A model generated the notes under the pieces. It saw only the letters and a list, made by a program, of their open reading frames with translations. It did not search any database and was not told the origin of the DNA. This document shows, in pieces, positions 44,666 through 53,477 of a stretch of DNA of 64,000 nt (positions are counted from its first letter, which is position 1; every line of letters begins with the position of its first letter). Origin of the DNA: Paenibacillaceae bacterium (GTDB lineage: Bacteria; Bacillota; Bacilli; Paenibacillales; NBRC-103111); assembly GCA_029256185.1 (NCBI GenBank), contig JAQSYI010000010.1, positions 124,001 through 188,000 on the forward strand, given 5' to 3'. A program made the position numbers and the translations under genes.

Positions 44666-44840
44666 CCCACCAAAGTGAAGTGAACCTCCGAAGCCTATTC
44701 CGATTACTTTGGCGGGGACCCGACTGCTATGCCCACCAAAGTGACGTGAACCTCCGAAGCTTATTCCCATTACTTTGGCGGGGACCCGACTGCTATACCC
44801 ACCAAAGTGACGTGGACCTCTGATGCTTATTCCGATTACT
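44666..44840 (-). repeat. 66-base tandem hairpin repeat inside the polysaccharide operon
   Basis: Units start at 44666, 44732 and 44798 (period 66; the third partial). On the plus strand each begins CCCACCAAAGTGA and contains ACTTTGGCGGGGACCCGACT. The arms CCACCAAAGT and ACTTTGGCGG pair over 10 bases (one G-T) around about 29 bases. The third copy runs into the stop codon of the CBM9-type gene, so the array fills the gap between two operon genes. Confidence 0.93.
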
Positions 44841-47808
44841 CCCCAATTACGAAGGCCGTTGTCCGGGCAACCCCTATGCCTTCGCCGCCCACTCTGACCG
44901 TATACACCCCGGCCATGGGCGCAGGCTCCCGCAGATTGTACAGGAAAGTGAAGCTGCCGGCCTGATCACTGACCGTCTGGTCCACATCATCCACCCGTCC
45001 GGAGGGGTCTGTTACCGTCACCGTCACTCTTTTCCCGGCAACATGAAGCGTCTGGCCGGTTATGACTGCTTCGTGCTCCGCCAGATTGACCTGAGCGGAC
45101 AGAGTCAGCTCCGCTGCCGGAGGAGACGCCTGCTCGAAGGTCACCATTCCGAATTGGCCTCTTGCTTTCTTGGCTATCTCGCCGGTGGTGGTCCAGCCCC
45201 ACTGGCCCCGGCTGGCATAGCTGCTGTTGCTCAGAACCGCATTCAGGAGCATGGAGCCGCCCTGCCAGGGCTGGCTGATCCTGAGGGAGTGCAGCGGAAC
45301 CGCCGCCTCCATGGTATAGCCCTTCCCGTCGGCATCCTTCACCAGTTCCATGAAGATGGCCGGAAAGGTATTTACCCCGTAGCTGTTCATATAGGATTGG
45401 TAGCCGAGCTCCTTGCCGCCCCCCAGCACCAGCTGGCGGTCGCTTGGCAGCAGTGTCCCCGTCTGGCCGGGATACTGGGTAAAGTCCATATCCTCATCGC
45501 CCATGAACAACTCCAGAACGTCTCCGTTCCAGATGCCCGTGCCCGTTCTGGTATTGACCATGGGAGTGGGGTCCTTGATTTTGGCGCCGATATACAGCTT
45601 CTTGTCATCATACTTGAGGAAGATATGGGCACCGTGCTTATCCCCGTTATTGTCCGTCACGCCCATAATCCGCAGCACCTCGCTGCCTGCCCATTCGCCT
45701 GCAGGAGCGCCGTTGCCGTCAGTCTCCACCACGCCGTCCAGCGTGATTGCACCTGTCGCCCGCTTAATGACAATATCCGTATCCACAGGCTGCACAAGCA
45801 CCTCGGGGCCGTAGCCGAACGCTGCCTTGGTGATGAACGGGAAGCCGCTTCCCACGTTCCCCGCCAGCCTCACCCGCACAACCTTGATGCCTTCGGGCAA
45901 GAAGTTGGCTTGAAGCACATCCGGTATGCTGTTGTTGGCAGAAGAGCCGAAGGCGGGATGCTTGAAGATCCCTGCAATATTGTACTGGGTAAAGGTAGTG
46001 CCGTCCGCGGATATCCACAGCTCGATGGCGGGAGTTCCCGGCAGATTGGCGAAATAATATCCTTCCACATAGGCCGACTTAAAGTCCTTGCCGGACGGTG
46101 CCTCATAAGTCATGGCCGTAGTGGCGATGCCGGTGTCCCGGCGCTTGACATAGGTACTGGTGCCGAAGGTGCGGATGTCGGTGAGACTGGTCAGATGGAC
46201 AGCCTGAAGATTGCTGGTGTCCCCTCCGGGCACATAGAGGGAGAAATCGGCGGCAGGGTCTACCAGATGGCCGTCGATGCCGGACTGGGGAGCCGATGCG
46301 CTCTCCAGAGTGACCCGGTCGATGCGGAAATCCGCTGCTGCCGCTGTATCGCCGTAATATCCGGCTTGTGGCAGCAGGACACGGATATACCGGGTTCCCG
46401 GGGTGAGCGGAGCAGCTGCCTCATAGCTCGCTTTCACATACTGGACGCCCGACATCAGGTCCGGACGAAGCTTGCGGACAAGGGTCACCTTGCTCCCGTT
46501 GGTGAAGGTTCCCGTACTGCTGTCATATACCGCCTCATAGGCCGCCAGTTCATGGGGAAGAGAGAACGTAAGCGTCCATTTGTTATACGTGACATCCAGG
46601 GAAATGGACTTCAGATCAACGGCAGGAGAGTAATAGGAGAAATGGGCCCCCTTGCCCACCGCCCCGCCCCCGCTGATGGAGGCTCCGTTGGCATAGCTGA
46701 ACACACGGCTCAGATTGTCCAGCTCATCGGTGAAGCTCCCGTTGCCGTCGAAGGCTACCGTGCTCCCGGTTACTGTACCTGCCGGAGCTACGGGAGAAGG
46801 GGCTATATACAGGGGCGCACTGATCGCCGCCGTCCCCGTCAACGCTCCCGTAAGGGCAACGGGCGTCACCTCAAACTGGAGGTAATGGTTCTCATCCTGC
46901 TGGACAACCGGGTAAGTGCGTGAGGTTGCCCCGGCAATCGGCAGCCTGCCCGCTCCGCTCTCTTGGGCAGACCGGTACCATTGGTAGACAGACGCTCCTT
47001 CCCCATCGCCCTCCGCGTCCTGGTAGACATAATCTCCCGTCAGCAGTTGGCCGGCCTGAGCCGTGCCGTAGACACTGACCGATACCGCCTCAGGCGCTTG
47101 ATTGACCGGCTCCACCGGACCGTCAAGAGTCTGGACAACTGCAATATCGTCCATATAGTATGTACCGGCTTGGAGCCGGTAGGATGCAAAATTAAATTGG
47201 GCAACCTCCCCCGAGGCTTGCTTGTAGAAGGGAATATTGGTTGCCGAAGGAACAGGCGTCCCGTCGATGGATACACTGTACAGCTTGGTCTCCATATCCG
47301 CCTCCACATGGACCGCATACCAGGTGTCCAACGTGATGCCCGACTTGACAGTGGCCTTCAGGTTGTTGCCGTGCCTGCGGGAGATAGTGCTGCCCGAGAA
47401 CAGCAATTCGATCACCTTATCGCCAACCCCATCCCGCAGGGTGAGGAAATATCCCTCCGACGAAGCGTTGATTTGCCGGGCCAACACCCGCATATCCACA
47501 CTGAACGATGTGGTGATGGGAGAGGCAAAATCGAAGCTTGCCGTATTGGCAACCGAATTGGCGTTTTCCGTAGTGGCCAAATACCGGTTTCCCTGCCCAT
47601 CCTGGACTACACCCACCAGATTGGCGCCCGTGGTCGCCGTCCAGCCTGCGGGAACGCCCCCCACTGCGACATTCTGGAAATCCTCCGATAAAACGGTTAC
47701 ATCTTCCGCCTTGGCAATAGGACTTCCCGCCGGTGTCCAAACCGTAAACAAAAGCGCCGCCACGGTGAAGAGCGCGATCCACTTGCTCAGTCTCTTTCCC
47801 ATTATCAT
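44836..47808 (-). CDS. Large secreted multidomain protein with CBM9-type sugar-binding domain
   Basis: This 990-residue protein has a signal peptide (about 1-34, ending SPIAKA-E). A concanavalin-like domain (about 38-205; VLSEDFQNVAVGGVPAGWT) is followed by Ig-like domains (about 215-310), further beta domains, and a CBM9-like domain near residues 700-910 (GAITLDGVVETDG ... KKLYIGAKIKDPTP ... GDVLELFMGDED). A C-terminal Ig-like domain ends the protein. No catalytic domain is recognised, so it may be a binding or presentation partner of the beta-helix proteins. The start has AGAGGTG upstream; an in-frame ATG six bases later is an alternative. The gap to the upstream foldase gene is 50 bases. 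Confidence 0.85.
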   Translation of the reverse strand: MIMGKRLSKWIALFTVAALLFTVWTPAGSPIAKAEDVTVLSEDFQNVAVGGVPAGWTATTGANLVGVVQDGQGNRYLATTENANSVANTASFDFASPITTSFSVDMRVLARQINASSEGYFLTLRDGVGDKVIELLFSGSTISRRHGNNLKATVKSGITLDTWYAVHVEADMETKLYSVSIDGTPVPSATNIPFYKQASGEVAQFNFASYRLQAGTYYMDDIAVVQTLDGPVEPVNQAPEAVSVSVYGTAQAGQLLTGDYVYQDAEGDGEGASVYQWYRSAQESGAGRLPIAGATSRTYPVVQQDENHYLQFEVTPVALTGALTGTAAISAPLYIAPSPVAPAGTVTGSTVAFDGNGSFTDELDNLSRVFSYANGASISGGGAVGKGAHFSYYSPAVDLKSISLDVTYNKWTLTFSLPHELAAYEAVYDSSTGTFTNGSKVTLVRKLRPDLMSGVQYVKASYEAAAPLTPGTRYIRVLLPQAGYYGDTAAAADFRIDRVTLESASAPQSGIDGHLVDPAADFSLYVPGGDTSNLQAVHLTSLTDIRTFGTSTYVKRRDTGIATTAMTYEAPSGKDFKSAYVEGYYFANLPGTPAIELWISADGTTFTQYNIAGIFKHPAFGSSANNSIPDVLQANFLPEGIKVVRVRLAGNVGSGFPFITKAAFGYGPEVLVQPVDTDIVIKRATGAITLDGVVETDGNGAPAGEWAGSEVLRIMGVTDNNGDKHGAHIFLKYDDKKLYIGAKIKDPTPMVNTRTGTGIWNGDVLELFMGDEDMDFTQYPGQTGTLLPSDRQLVLGGGKELGYQSYMNSYGVNTFPAIFMELVKDADGKGYTMEAAVPLHSLRISQPWQGGSMLLNAVLSNSSYASRGQWGWTTTGEIAKKARGQFGMVTFEQASPPAAELTLSAQVNLAEHEAVITGQTLHVAGKRVTVTVTDPSGRVDDVDQTVSDQAGSFTFLYNLREPAPMAGVYTVRVGGEGIGVARTTAFVIGE

Positions 47809-47858
47809 TGTTCCACCTCTTCTTGAGCTTCAATTTTGCAGCGGAGTGCTGCTGCTCC

Positions 47859-49124
47859 TTACCTGTTGTTGGAGACGATCTGATCCATAGCCGCCTCCAA
47901 AGCCTCCTCATCTACCACCAGCCTGGCTTTATCCGCCTCCTCCCGGATGTAACGTTCAAAGGCCAGGTTACCCAACTCTTGCCCAATCTTGCCCCTGACC
48001 TCTGCCAAAGGAATGGTTCCATCGGCTTGCTTATCTGTACAGACCAGCACATACAGGCTTTGCCGGTCTACGATGATGCCGCTTCGTTGTCCCCTGTCCA
48101 GCTCCTTGGCGGCCTGCGCCAACACCGGCTCCGTCAGCAAATCGGTTCTGGCTGTCCGGGAATCATAGCGCCGTTCCCGGCATTCATAGGCGGAGGAAGG
48201 GGTCTCACAGTAAAGGATGGCAGCCGCCGGAAGCGCTCCAACGGAATCAGAAGCTTGAACGGCATCCAGCTCCTGCGGGGAATTCAGTCTTCCGGTGGAA
48301 CCCGGCGCATGTGCATCAGCATAATCCGGGTTCTTGGCGGAATCCGGCTCCTTGGCTGCATACCCATCTTCGGCCGCATCCAGCTCCTCTATAAGCGTCC
48401 GGAGTACCCCCTCTGCCCGCTTCCTGGAGACTCCCCCGTCATCCGTTTGGAAGGTCACCGCAAAGCTCTTCACCGTCGTTGCGCCTGTTTTTACAAACTC
48501 GGACCGGTGCTGCTCATAATAAGTGCTGACCGTCTCCTCATCCGGCCTTAGCCTGTCATCCAGCTTTAATCTTAAGTCCTGGAGCAGCCTCGACTGCACC
48601 ATTTCATAGTACACATTCTCCTGCACCTGCTTGGGCCCATATACGGGGCGGCCCTGATCGGCCTCGCGCTTCCTTGTTTCATTTTCCCGGCGGAATGCCT
48701 CCAGATAAGCCGTATAGCTCGTATCTGCCAGTATGCCGTACTCCTTGCCCAGGGCTTGCAGCACCTTGATCCCCACCATCTTTTGCAGTGCGTCCCGCTT
48801 AAGCTTCTCCCGGGGACGCTCTCCTCCGTAATTGCCGTTCCAGAACTCTGTTCCGTCCCCGGCCCCGTATTTTCCCTGGAAATAAGCGTACACCTTGGCC
48901 CGCTCCGACAAGGCTATCGCGCTAAATTCCCTTGCTTCCACCGCTTCCCCGTTTACGCCGGCCACACTTGCCAGCCCCCGTTCTTCGTGAGCCAGGAGCT
49001 TCATGCCGCTTGTGAGAACAACCGCCGCTGCCGCCGCCAACAGACAGACGGCCCACGCCAGTCTGTTATTGCGCAGCAAATTGCTGTTGCGCAGCTTTTC
49101 CATGCCTCGATGCACCTTGGTCAT
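47859..49124 (-). CDS. Membrane-anchored SurA-like foldase (copy A)
   Basis: This 421-residue protein has an N-terminal signal anchor (about 22-42, LAWAVCLLAAAAAVVLTSG) and an extracytoplasmic part resembling SurA/PrsA-type foldases. It has GVNGEAVEAREFSAIAL, KMVGIKVLQALGKEYGI, GRPVYGPKQVQENVYYEM, a C-terminal LAEVRGKIGQELGNLAFERYI, and an Asp/Ala/Pro-rich insert near 255-300. A true parvulin active site is not evident. It is the first gene of the polysaccharide operon and paralogous to copy B, which is shorter. The exact start is uncertain: AAGGAGG lies 14 bases before the ATG at 49124, and a GTG directly after it is also possible. Confidence 0.7.
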   Translation of the reverse strand: MTKVHRGMEKLRNSNLLRNNRLAWAVCLLAAAAAVVLTSGMKLLAHEERGLASVAGVNGEAVEAREFSAIALSERAKVYAYFQGKYGAGDGTEFWNGNYGGERPREKLKRDALQKMVGIKVLQALGKEYGILADTSYTAYLEAFRRENETRKREADQGRPVYGPKQVQENVYYEMVQSRLLQDLRLKLDDRLRPDEETVSTYYEQHRSEFVKTGATTVKSFAVTFQTDDGGVSRKRAEGVLRTLIEELDAAEDGYAAKEPDSAKNPDYADAHAPGSTGRLNSPQELDAVQASDSVGALPAAAILYCETPSSAYECRERRYDSRTARTDLLTEPVLAQAAKELDRGQRSGIIVDRQSLYVLVCTDKQADGTIPLAEVRGKIGQELGNLAFERYIREEADKARLVVDEEALEAAMDQIVSNNR

Positions 49125-49264
49125 CTTGGATACAGACACCTCCTTCCCACGCTTTGTCCAACGGCTCGAACGCGAACTCCACACGAGCGTGCGGCTCTGT
49201 ACAGAGACTCAGGGATATCCGGCGCAAGTCAAGAGCGTCGAACAACGCTCCTTCCCCTCGGGAC

Positions 49265-50566
49265 TCAGACCTGCACCCGCTTCTCCTCCCAAGCTGCCGT
49301 TCTCACCTCGCCCGGAGTCTGAACCGTATTCTCCACCGGAAGCCGGACATTCCTTCCCGCCCCCAATCCCGCCCATGCGAACAAAACAACCAATCCTGCC
49401 AAGCCGTACAGGGGAGCATGCCAGCCTCCGCTCCAATCATGAAGCCAACCAAACAGGACAGGACCGGTGCAAGCCAGGAGATAGCCTACGGATTGGGCCA
49501 TCCCTGACATCCGGGAGGCCTGGTCCGGATGGCTGGTGCGCAGATTGAAGAAGATCATGGACAGACTGAAGGAGGAGCCAGCCGCACTGCCCAACAGCGC
49601 TCCTCCCACAGCAAGCGGTACTGCAGAGTCCGCAAACAGGCAGGCAATGCCTGCTGCGAACATGACCACATTCATCATGGCAAGCAGCCGTTGATCCCGG
49701 ACTCTAACTGCAATTAACGGCACCACAAAATTGAAGGGGAGCCCTGCCAGCTGCATCAGGGAAACCATCCAGCCGGCAGTCCCGGCGTCAATTCCCTTTC
49801 CGGCGGCAATATGGGGAAGCCACGCCATCACAGCGTAGAATGAAAAGGACTGCAGCCCTAAATACAAGGCGATTTGCCATGATAATTTGTAGCGCCATAA
49901 GGCAGTCTCGCCCTGAACGGAAGCCGCTGCACCGGGTTGGAAGCGGGAAGAATGGGCCAGAATATAGAACAGCCAGTACAAGGCTGTAATTCCGGCCAGC
50001 CCTCCCCACAAGAACAGCGTCCATTGCCAGCCCCACCCCCAGGAGCGGGATAACGGAATGCTCATGGCCGAAGCAACAGCTCCCGTCAAATTCATCGACA
50101 CCGTATACATGCCCGTCAGGATTCCCAGACGCTTGGGGAAGCGGCGGCTGATCAGCACAGGCAGCAGAACATTGCAGACGGCTATGCCCGTTCCTGCGAG
50201 CAACGTGCCCGCCAGCAGCAGGGCAGTACCCCGCCATGGACGGAGCAGCAGTCCTGTAGCCAGAACAGCCAGGGCAACAAGCAGGACCCGTTCCAGCCCC
50301 CAGCGGCTGGATAGACGGGGCGACACCAGTGAGAATACCGCGAAGGCCGCCAGGGGCAGGGTTGTAACCGCTCCGGCCAGTGGATGGGACATACCCAAAT
50401 GACGGCTTATGGCTTCAAGAAGCGGGCTGACAGAAGTTAGCGGGGCCCGGAGATTGGCAGCAATCAGTATGATGGCGGTTGCCAATGCAATCGTGCTGCG
50501 TCCCGAAGCCGGCTTGCCCTGTACCCGATTTTGCCGGAGCGCGTCTTTTTGGTTCTTCACCTTCAA
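49265..50566 (-). CDS. Major facilitator superfamily transporter, CynX/NimT type
   Basis: This 433-residue protein has twelve predicted transmembrane helices. It opens with ALATAIILIAANLRAPLTSVSPLL, the signature of the CynX/NimT (cyanate/nitroimidazole) MFS family, and has RFPKRLGILTGMYTVSMNLTGAVASA near helix 5. The substrate is uncertain, as the family includes many uncharacterised exporters. The start is TTG at 50566, with GGAGGGTGAAGG upstream; GTG at 50560 is possible. It lies 140 bases upstream of the polysaccharide operon in the same direction but has no obvious tie to it. Confidence 0.9.
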   Translation of the reverse strand: MKVKNQKDALRQNRVQGKPASGRSTIALATAIILIAANLRAPLTSVSPLLEAISRHLGMSHPLAGAVTTLPLAAFAVFSLVSPRLSSRWGLERVLLVALAVLATGLLLRPWRGTALLLAGTLLAGTGIAVCNVLLPVLISRRFPKRLGILTGMYTVSMNLTGAVASAMSIPLSRSWGWGWQWTLFLWGGLAGITALYWLFYILAHSSRFQPGAAASVQGETALWRYKLSWQIALYLGLQSFSFYAVMAWLPHIAAGKGIDAGTAGWMVSLMQLAGLPFNFVVPLIAVRVRDQRLLAMMNVVMFAAGIACLFADSAVPLAVGGALLGSAAGSSFSLSMIFFNLRTSHPDQASRMSGMAQSVGYLLACTGPVLFGWLHDWSGGWHAPLYGLAGLVVLFAWAGLGAGRNVRLPVENTVQTPGEVRTAAWEEKRVQV

Positions 50567-50732
50567 CTATCCTTCACCCTCCATATCTGTTCTGCGCAAC
50601 CTGCGGTTATATCCGGCGGGCCTCCCTGCTTCCGGGGAGGATAAACGCCTGATGGCGTTCTTTTGATGCTCTGCATTTATCAAAAAGTCGGGCCGCTTCC
50701 CCGTCTATTCTTTCTGAGCCTTCAATAAGAAC

Positions 50733-50787
50733 GGCTCCGAAAAACTTCGGAGCCATCTCTTCTAGGGCGTGTTTGCAAACACGCCCT
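50733..50787 (-). terminator. Pair of hairpins after the third lipoprotein gene
   Basis: The first hairpin is a 24-base perfect palindrome with arms AGGGCGTGTTTG and CAAACACGCCCT (50764-50787), just past the stop at 50802. The second has GGCTCCGAA/TTCGGAGCC arms (50733-50754) and a weak T-rich tail. The second is the more likely terminator. Confidence 0.65.
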
Positions 50788-50801
50788 GGCATGCTGTCAG
50801 A

Positions 50802-52370
50802 CTACTTCTTGTTGGCTTGCGCCCATTCATTCAATTGAGTTTGGACCTCGGCGTTGATTTTATCCATTCCGGCCGCCTTCAGCTTCTCCACCATCTTGGG
50901 CAAATATTCCACAGGATCAAGGGTCCCGGTAATCAGACCCGGGAAATACTCGGCCAAAGCATTGTTGTACGCGCTGATTTCATTCTTGACCTTCTCGTTG
51001 TTGAAGATAAAGCCGAGTCCCTTTGCTTCGTCCGCATCCGCATTGAACTTCTTGAATTTTTCCCATTTCTGGGGATCTTCTCCGGCCCATAGATAATCGT
51101 TGAATTGATTGCCGAACATATAGGGAGCGCCCAGGGAGTACCCGGAGGTTTGCGCAGTCATGCCCTGCGGGAAGTCCACAGTATTATCGCTCTTCTTCAC
51201 GAAATGCTTGCCCTCGATGCCGAATGCAATCATGTTCACCAGAGTTTTGTCCGTATACAGCAGGTTCAGGAACATCATGACCCGCTCAGGGTCCTTGGAG
51301 GTCCGGGAGATGGACAGCATATTGCCCAGGGTGCTGTTGGTTGTAATGAGCGGCTTGGTGAATTCCACCTGCACCCACGGCAGTCCGCTGGCCTGGGACA
51401 CCTCTGTGTCCTTGCCCGGCTTCAGTGTTTCCGGGAAGGCGAATACCTTGCCGGAGCGGTAGGTTCCCCCGAAGTCGGACAGGGTAGCGGCATCCTTGTT
51501 GATATATCCTGCCTTATACCATTTATTGGCCAGCTTCAGAATATCCACATAACGGGAATCCGTGTAGACATCAATGAGCTTCAGCTCCGGGGTATTGCGG
51601 TCCATCGCTCCCAGATTGGTGGCGCTGGAGCCTGCCGAGATGAAGGAGCCCTCCTGAAGGGCAATAGGCAGACCATTGCTTTTGCCGCTAAGGAACGGAA
51701 TCATTCCCGGCTCGTTCTTCTTGATAACCTCGAAGAAGGGCTCCATATCCTCCGGCTTCTTCACCGTGCTGAGATCGAATTTATACTTTTCCACCAGATC
51801 CTTGCGGACCAGGAAGCCTTTGTTGGCGGCGAATTCCTTATTGGTGGGCATGCCGTAGGTTTTGCCGTTGTACTTGATCCCGTTCAGCACCTTGGGGTCA
51901 ATAATCTGCATGGCTTCCTTGGCGTGTTTGGCCATCAGATCATCAACCTGGATAATCGACTTGTTATTGATCTTGCCTACCCAGTTGTCCCAGGAGGTGG
52001 TCCAGGTAATGTCGAAGACCTCGTTGGAGGCGTACTTCAGGTTCATCTTGTCTGCCCAGCTGCCCCAGTCAATCACTTGCATGTCCAGGGTTACGTTGAT
52101 CTTGTCCTTCAGATACTTGCTGATCTCTTCATTGACCAGATTCTGTTCCTTCTGGGGAATGCCCGGCACGAACATCTTGATGGTGTACGGCTCCAGCTTG
52201 GGCTGGGCAGGCGAAGCGGAGGCCGGCGCCGCCGATGCCGATGCCCCTGTTGTGGCGCTTGCCGCAGGCGAGCTTTCGCTCCCGCTGCCGGAACCGCATG
52301 CCGCAAGCACCAGGCTGGCGCTCATGGCCACGCCCAATACCGCATGGATTTTTTTGCTGGCGAATTTCAT
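50802..52370 (-). CDS. Extracellular sugar-binding lipoprotein (ABC transporter 2)
   Basis: From the start at 52370 (GGAGGGG upstream) the protein is 522 residues. A lipoprotein signal ends LVLAAC (Cys25), followed by a low-complexity Ser/Ala/Pro/Gly linker (about 26-58) and an LplA/YtcQ-like binding domain (YTIKMFVPGIPQKEQN ..., C-terminal MDKINAEVQTQLNEWAQANKK). It is the third gene of the second permease-permease-lipoprotein operon and is followed by two hairpins. No ATPase gene accompanies it. Confidence 0.93.
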   Translation of the reverse strand: MKFASKKIHAVLGVAMSASLVLAACGSGSGSESSPAASATTGASASAAPASASPAQPKLEPYTIKMFVPGIPQKEQNLVNEEISKYLKDKINVTLDMQVIDWGSWADKMNLKYASNEVFDITWTTSWDNWVGKINNKSIIQVDDLMAKHAKEAMQIIDPKVLNGIKYNGKTYGMPTNKEFAANKGFLVRKDLVEKYKFDLSTVKKPEDMEPFFEVIKKNEPGMIPFLSGKSNGLPIALQEGSFISAGSSATNLGAMDRNTPELKLIDVYTDSRYVDILKLANKWYKAGYINKDAATLSDFGGTYRSGKVFAFPETLKPGKDTEVSQASGLPWVQVEFTKPLITTNSTLGNMLSISRTSKDPERVMMFLNLLYTDKTLVNMIAFGIEGKHFVKKSDNTVDFPQGMTAQTSGYSLGAPYMFGNQFNDYLWAGEDPQKWEKFKKFNADADEAKGLGFIFNNEKVKNEISAYNNALAEYFPGLITGTLDPVEYLPKMVEKLKAAGMDKINAEVQTQLNEWAQANKK

Positions 52371-52437
52371 TTTTGCAACCCCTCCATATTGTGTATTCCT
52401 TCTATCGTGCTTGACCGGCCCATAGACCGGATGAAGC

Positions 52438-53412
52438 CTACCCTTTAACCGCCCCAACCGTAAGTCCTTTGACAAAATACTTCTGGAAGAAGGGATACGC
52501 CAACACAATGGGACCCATGCCGATCATCGCCATCGCCATCCGGGCCGTCTCGCTGGGCAGCTTGGCCGCCTGATCCCCCACCCCGCCTTCCGCACCGATA
52601 CTGTTTAGGAATTGCAGATTCCGCATGGCCTTGTACATCAGATACTGAATGCTGATCAGCTTGTCGTTGTTCATGAACACCAGACTGTTGAACCAGTCAT
52701 TCCAATAGCCCAGGGTATAGAACAGCCCGATGGTCGCCAGCACCGGCAGGGATAAGGGCAGCACGATCTGCGTAAATATCCGGATTTCACCCGCACCGTC
52801 AATCTTGGCGGATTCCAGAATGGACGGATGAATGCTTGTGGTGAAGAAGGTCCGCATAATAATCACATAGAAGGCGCTAAGCAGGTGGTTCGGGATAATC
52901 AAGGCCCACAGACTGTCCCGGATATCCATGATATACGTATACACCAGATACCAGGGCACAAGGCCGCCCCCGAAGATCATGGTGAAGAAGACGAAGAAGG
53001 AGAAGAAGCTGCGGAAGGCAAAATCCTGCCTGGACAGCGGGTACGCAACCAGGGCCGTTGTCATCAGCGCGATGACCGTGCCGACGACAGTTACGAAGAT
53101 GGAGATCAGATAGGCATCCCGGATGGCTCCCGCATCACGGAGCAGGTATTCATACGCCGTCAGGCTGAACACTCTCGGGAATATATTGTAGCCATACAGA
53201 TAGATGGCATCCTGATCCGTCAGGGACACGCCCAGCACGACGAGCACCGGGAACAAGCATGCGGCCGAAAATAACAGAAAGAACAGATGAATCAGGTATT
53301 CCGTGACAGGCTTGATGGAATTGATCTCCCGCCGGCGCTTCGACAGGAGAGCGGCGCGGGGCGGTGCAGCCGTTTTCCCGGCGGGAGCTGCGGCTCTTGC
53401 TTGTTCATTCAC
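52438..53412 (-). CDS. Carbohydrate ABC transporter permease, MalG/LplC type (transporter 2)
   Basis: Read from GTG at 53412 (AGGAGG 8 bases upstream) the protein is 324 residues, with a basic, Ala-rich N-terminal tail and six transmembrane helices. The EAA loop reads LESAKIDGAGEIRIFTQIVLPLSLPVL and the ending is GLTVGAVKG. It lies 65 bases after the first permease and 67 before the lipoprotein gene. Confidence 0.94.
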   Translation of the reverse strand: MNEQARAAAPAGKTAAPPRAALLSKRRREINSIKPVTEYLIHLFFLLFSAACLFPVLVVLGVSLTDQDAIYLYGYNIFPRVFSLTAYEYLLRDAGAIRDAYLISIFVTVVGTVIALMTTALVAYPLSRQDFAFRSFFSFFVFFTMIFGGGLVPWYLVYTYIMDIRDSLWALIIPNHLLSAFYVIIMRTFFTTSIHPSILESAKIDGAGEIRIFTQIVLPLSLPVLATIGLFYTLGYWNDWFNSLVFMNNDKLISIQYLMYKAMRNLQFLNSIGAEGGVGDQAAKLPSETARMAMAMIGMGPIVLAYPFFQKYFVKGLTVGAVKG

Positions 53413-53477
53413 AGGGTATCCCTCCTGAAAGTTTTGAGTTCTATAACTTAGCGAAGCGGTCATACGAAGCATAGGCT

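Noticed and set aside
34883..46923. Long plus-strand open frames (for example 34883-36661, 37507-38988, 39691-41436, 42376-43887, 45043-46923) opposite the polysaccharide operon
   Set aside because: They lie wholly antisense to genes with clear domains and ribosome sites, lack signals of their own, and their products have no recognisable motifs. High GC content opens such frames.
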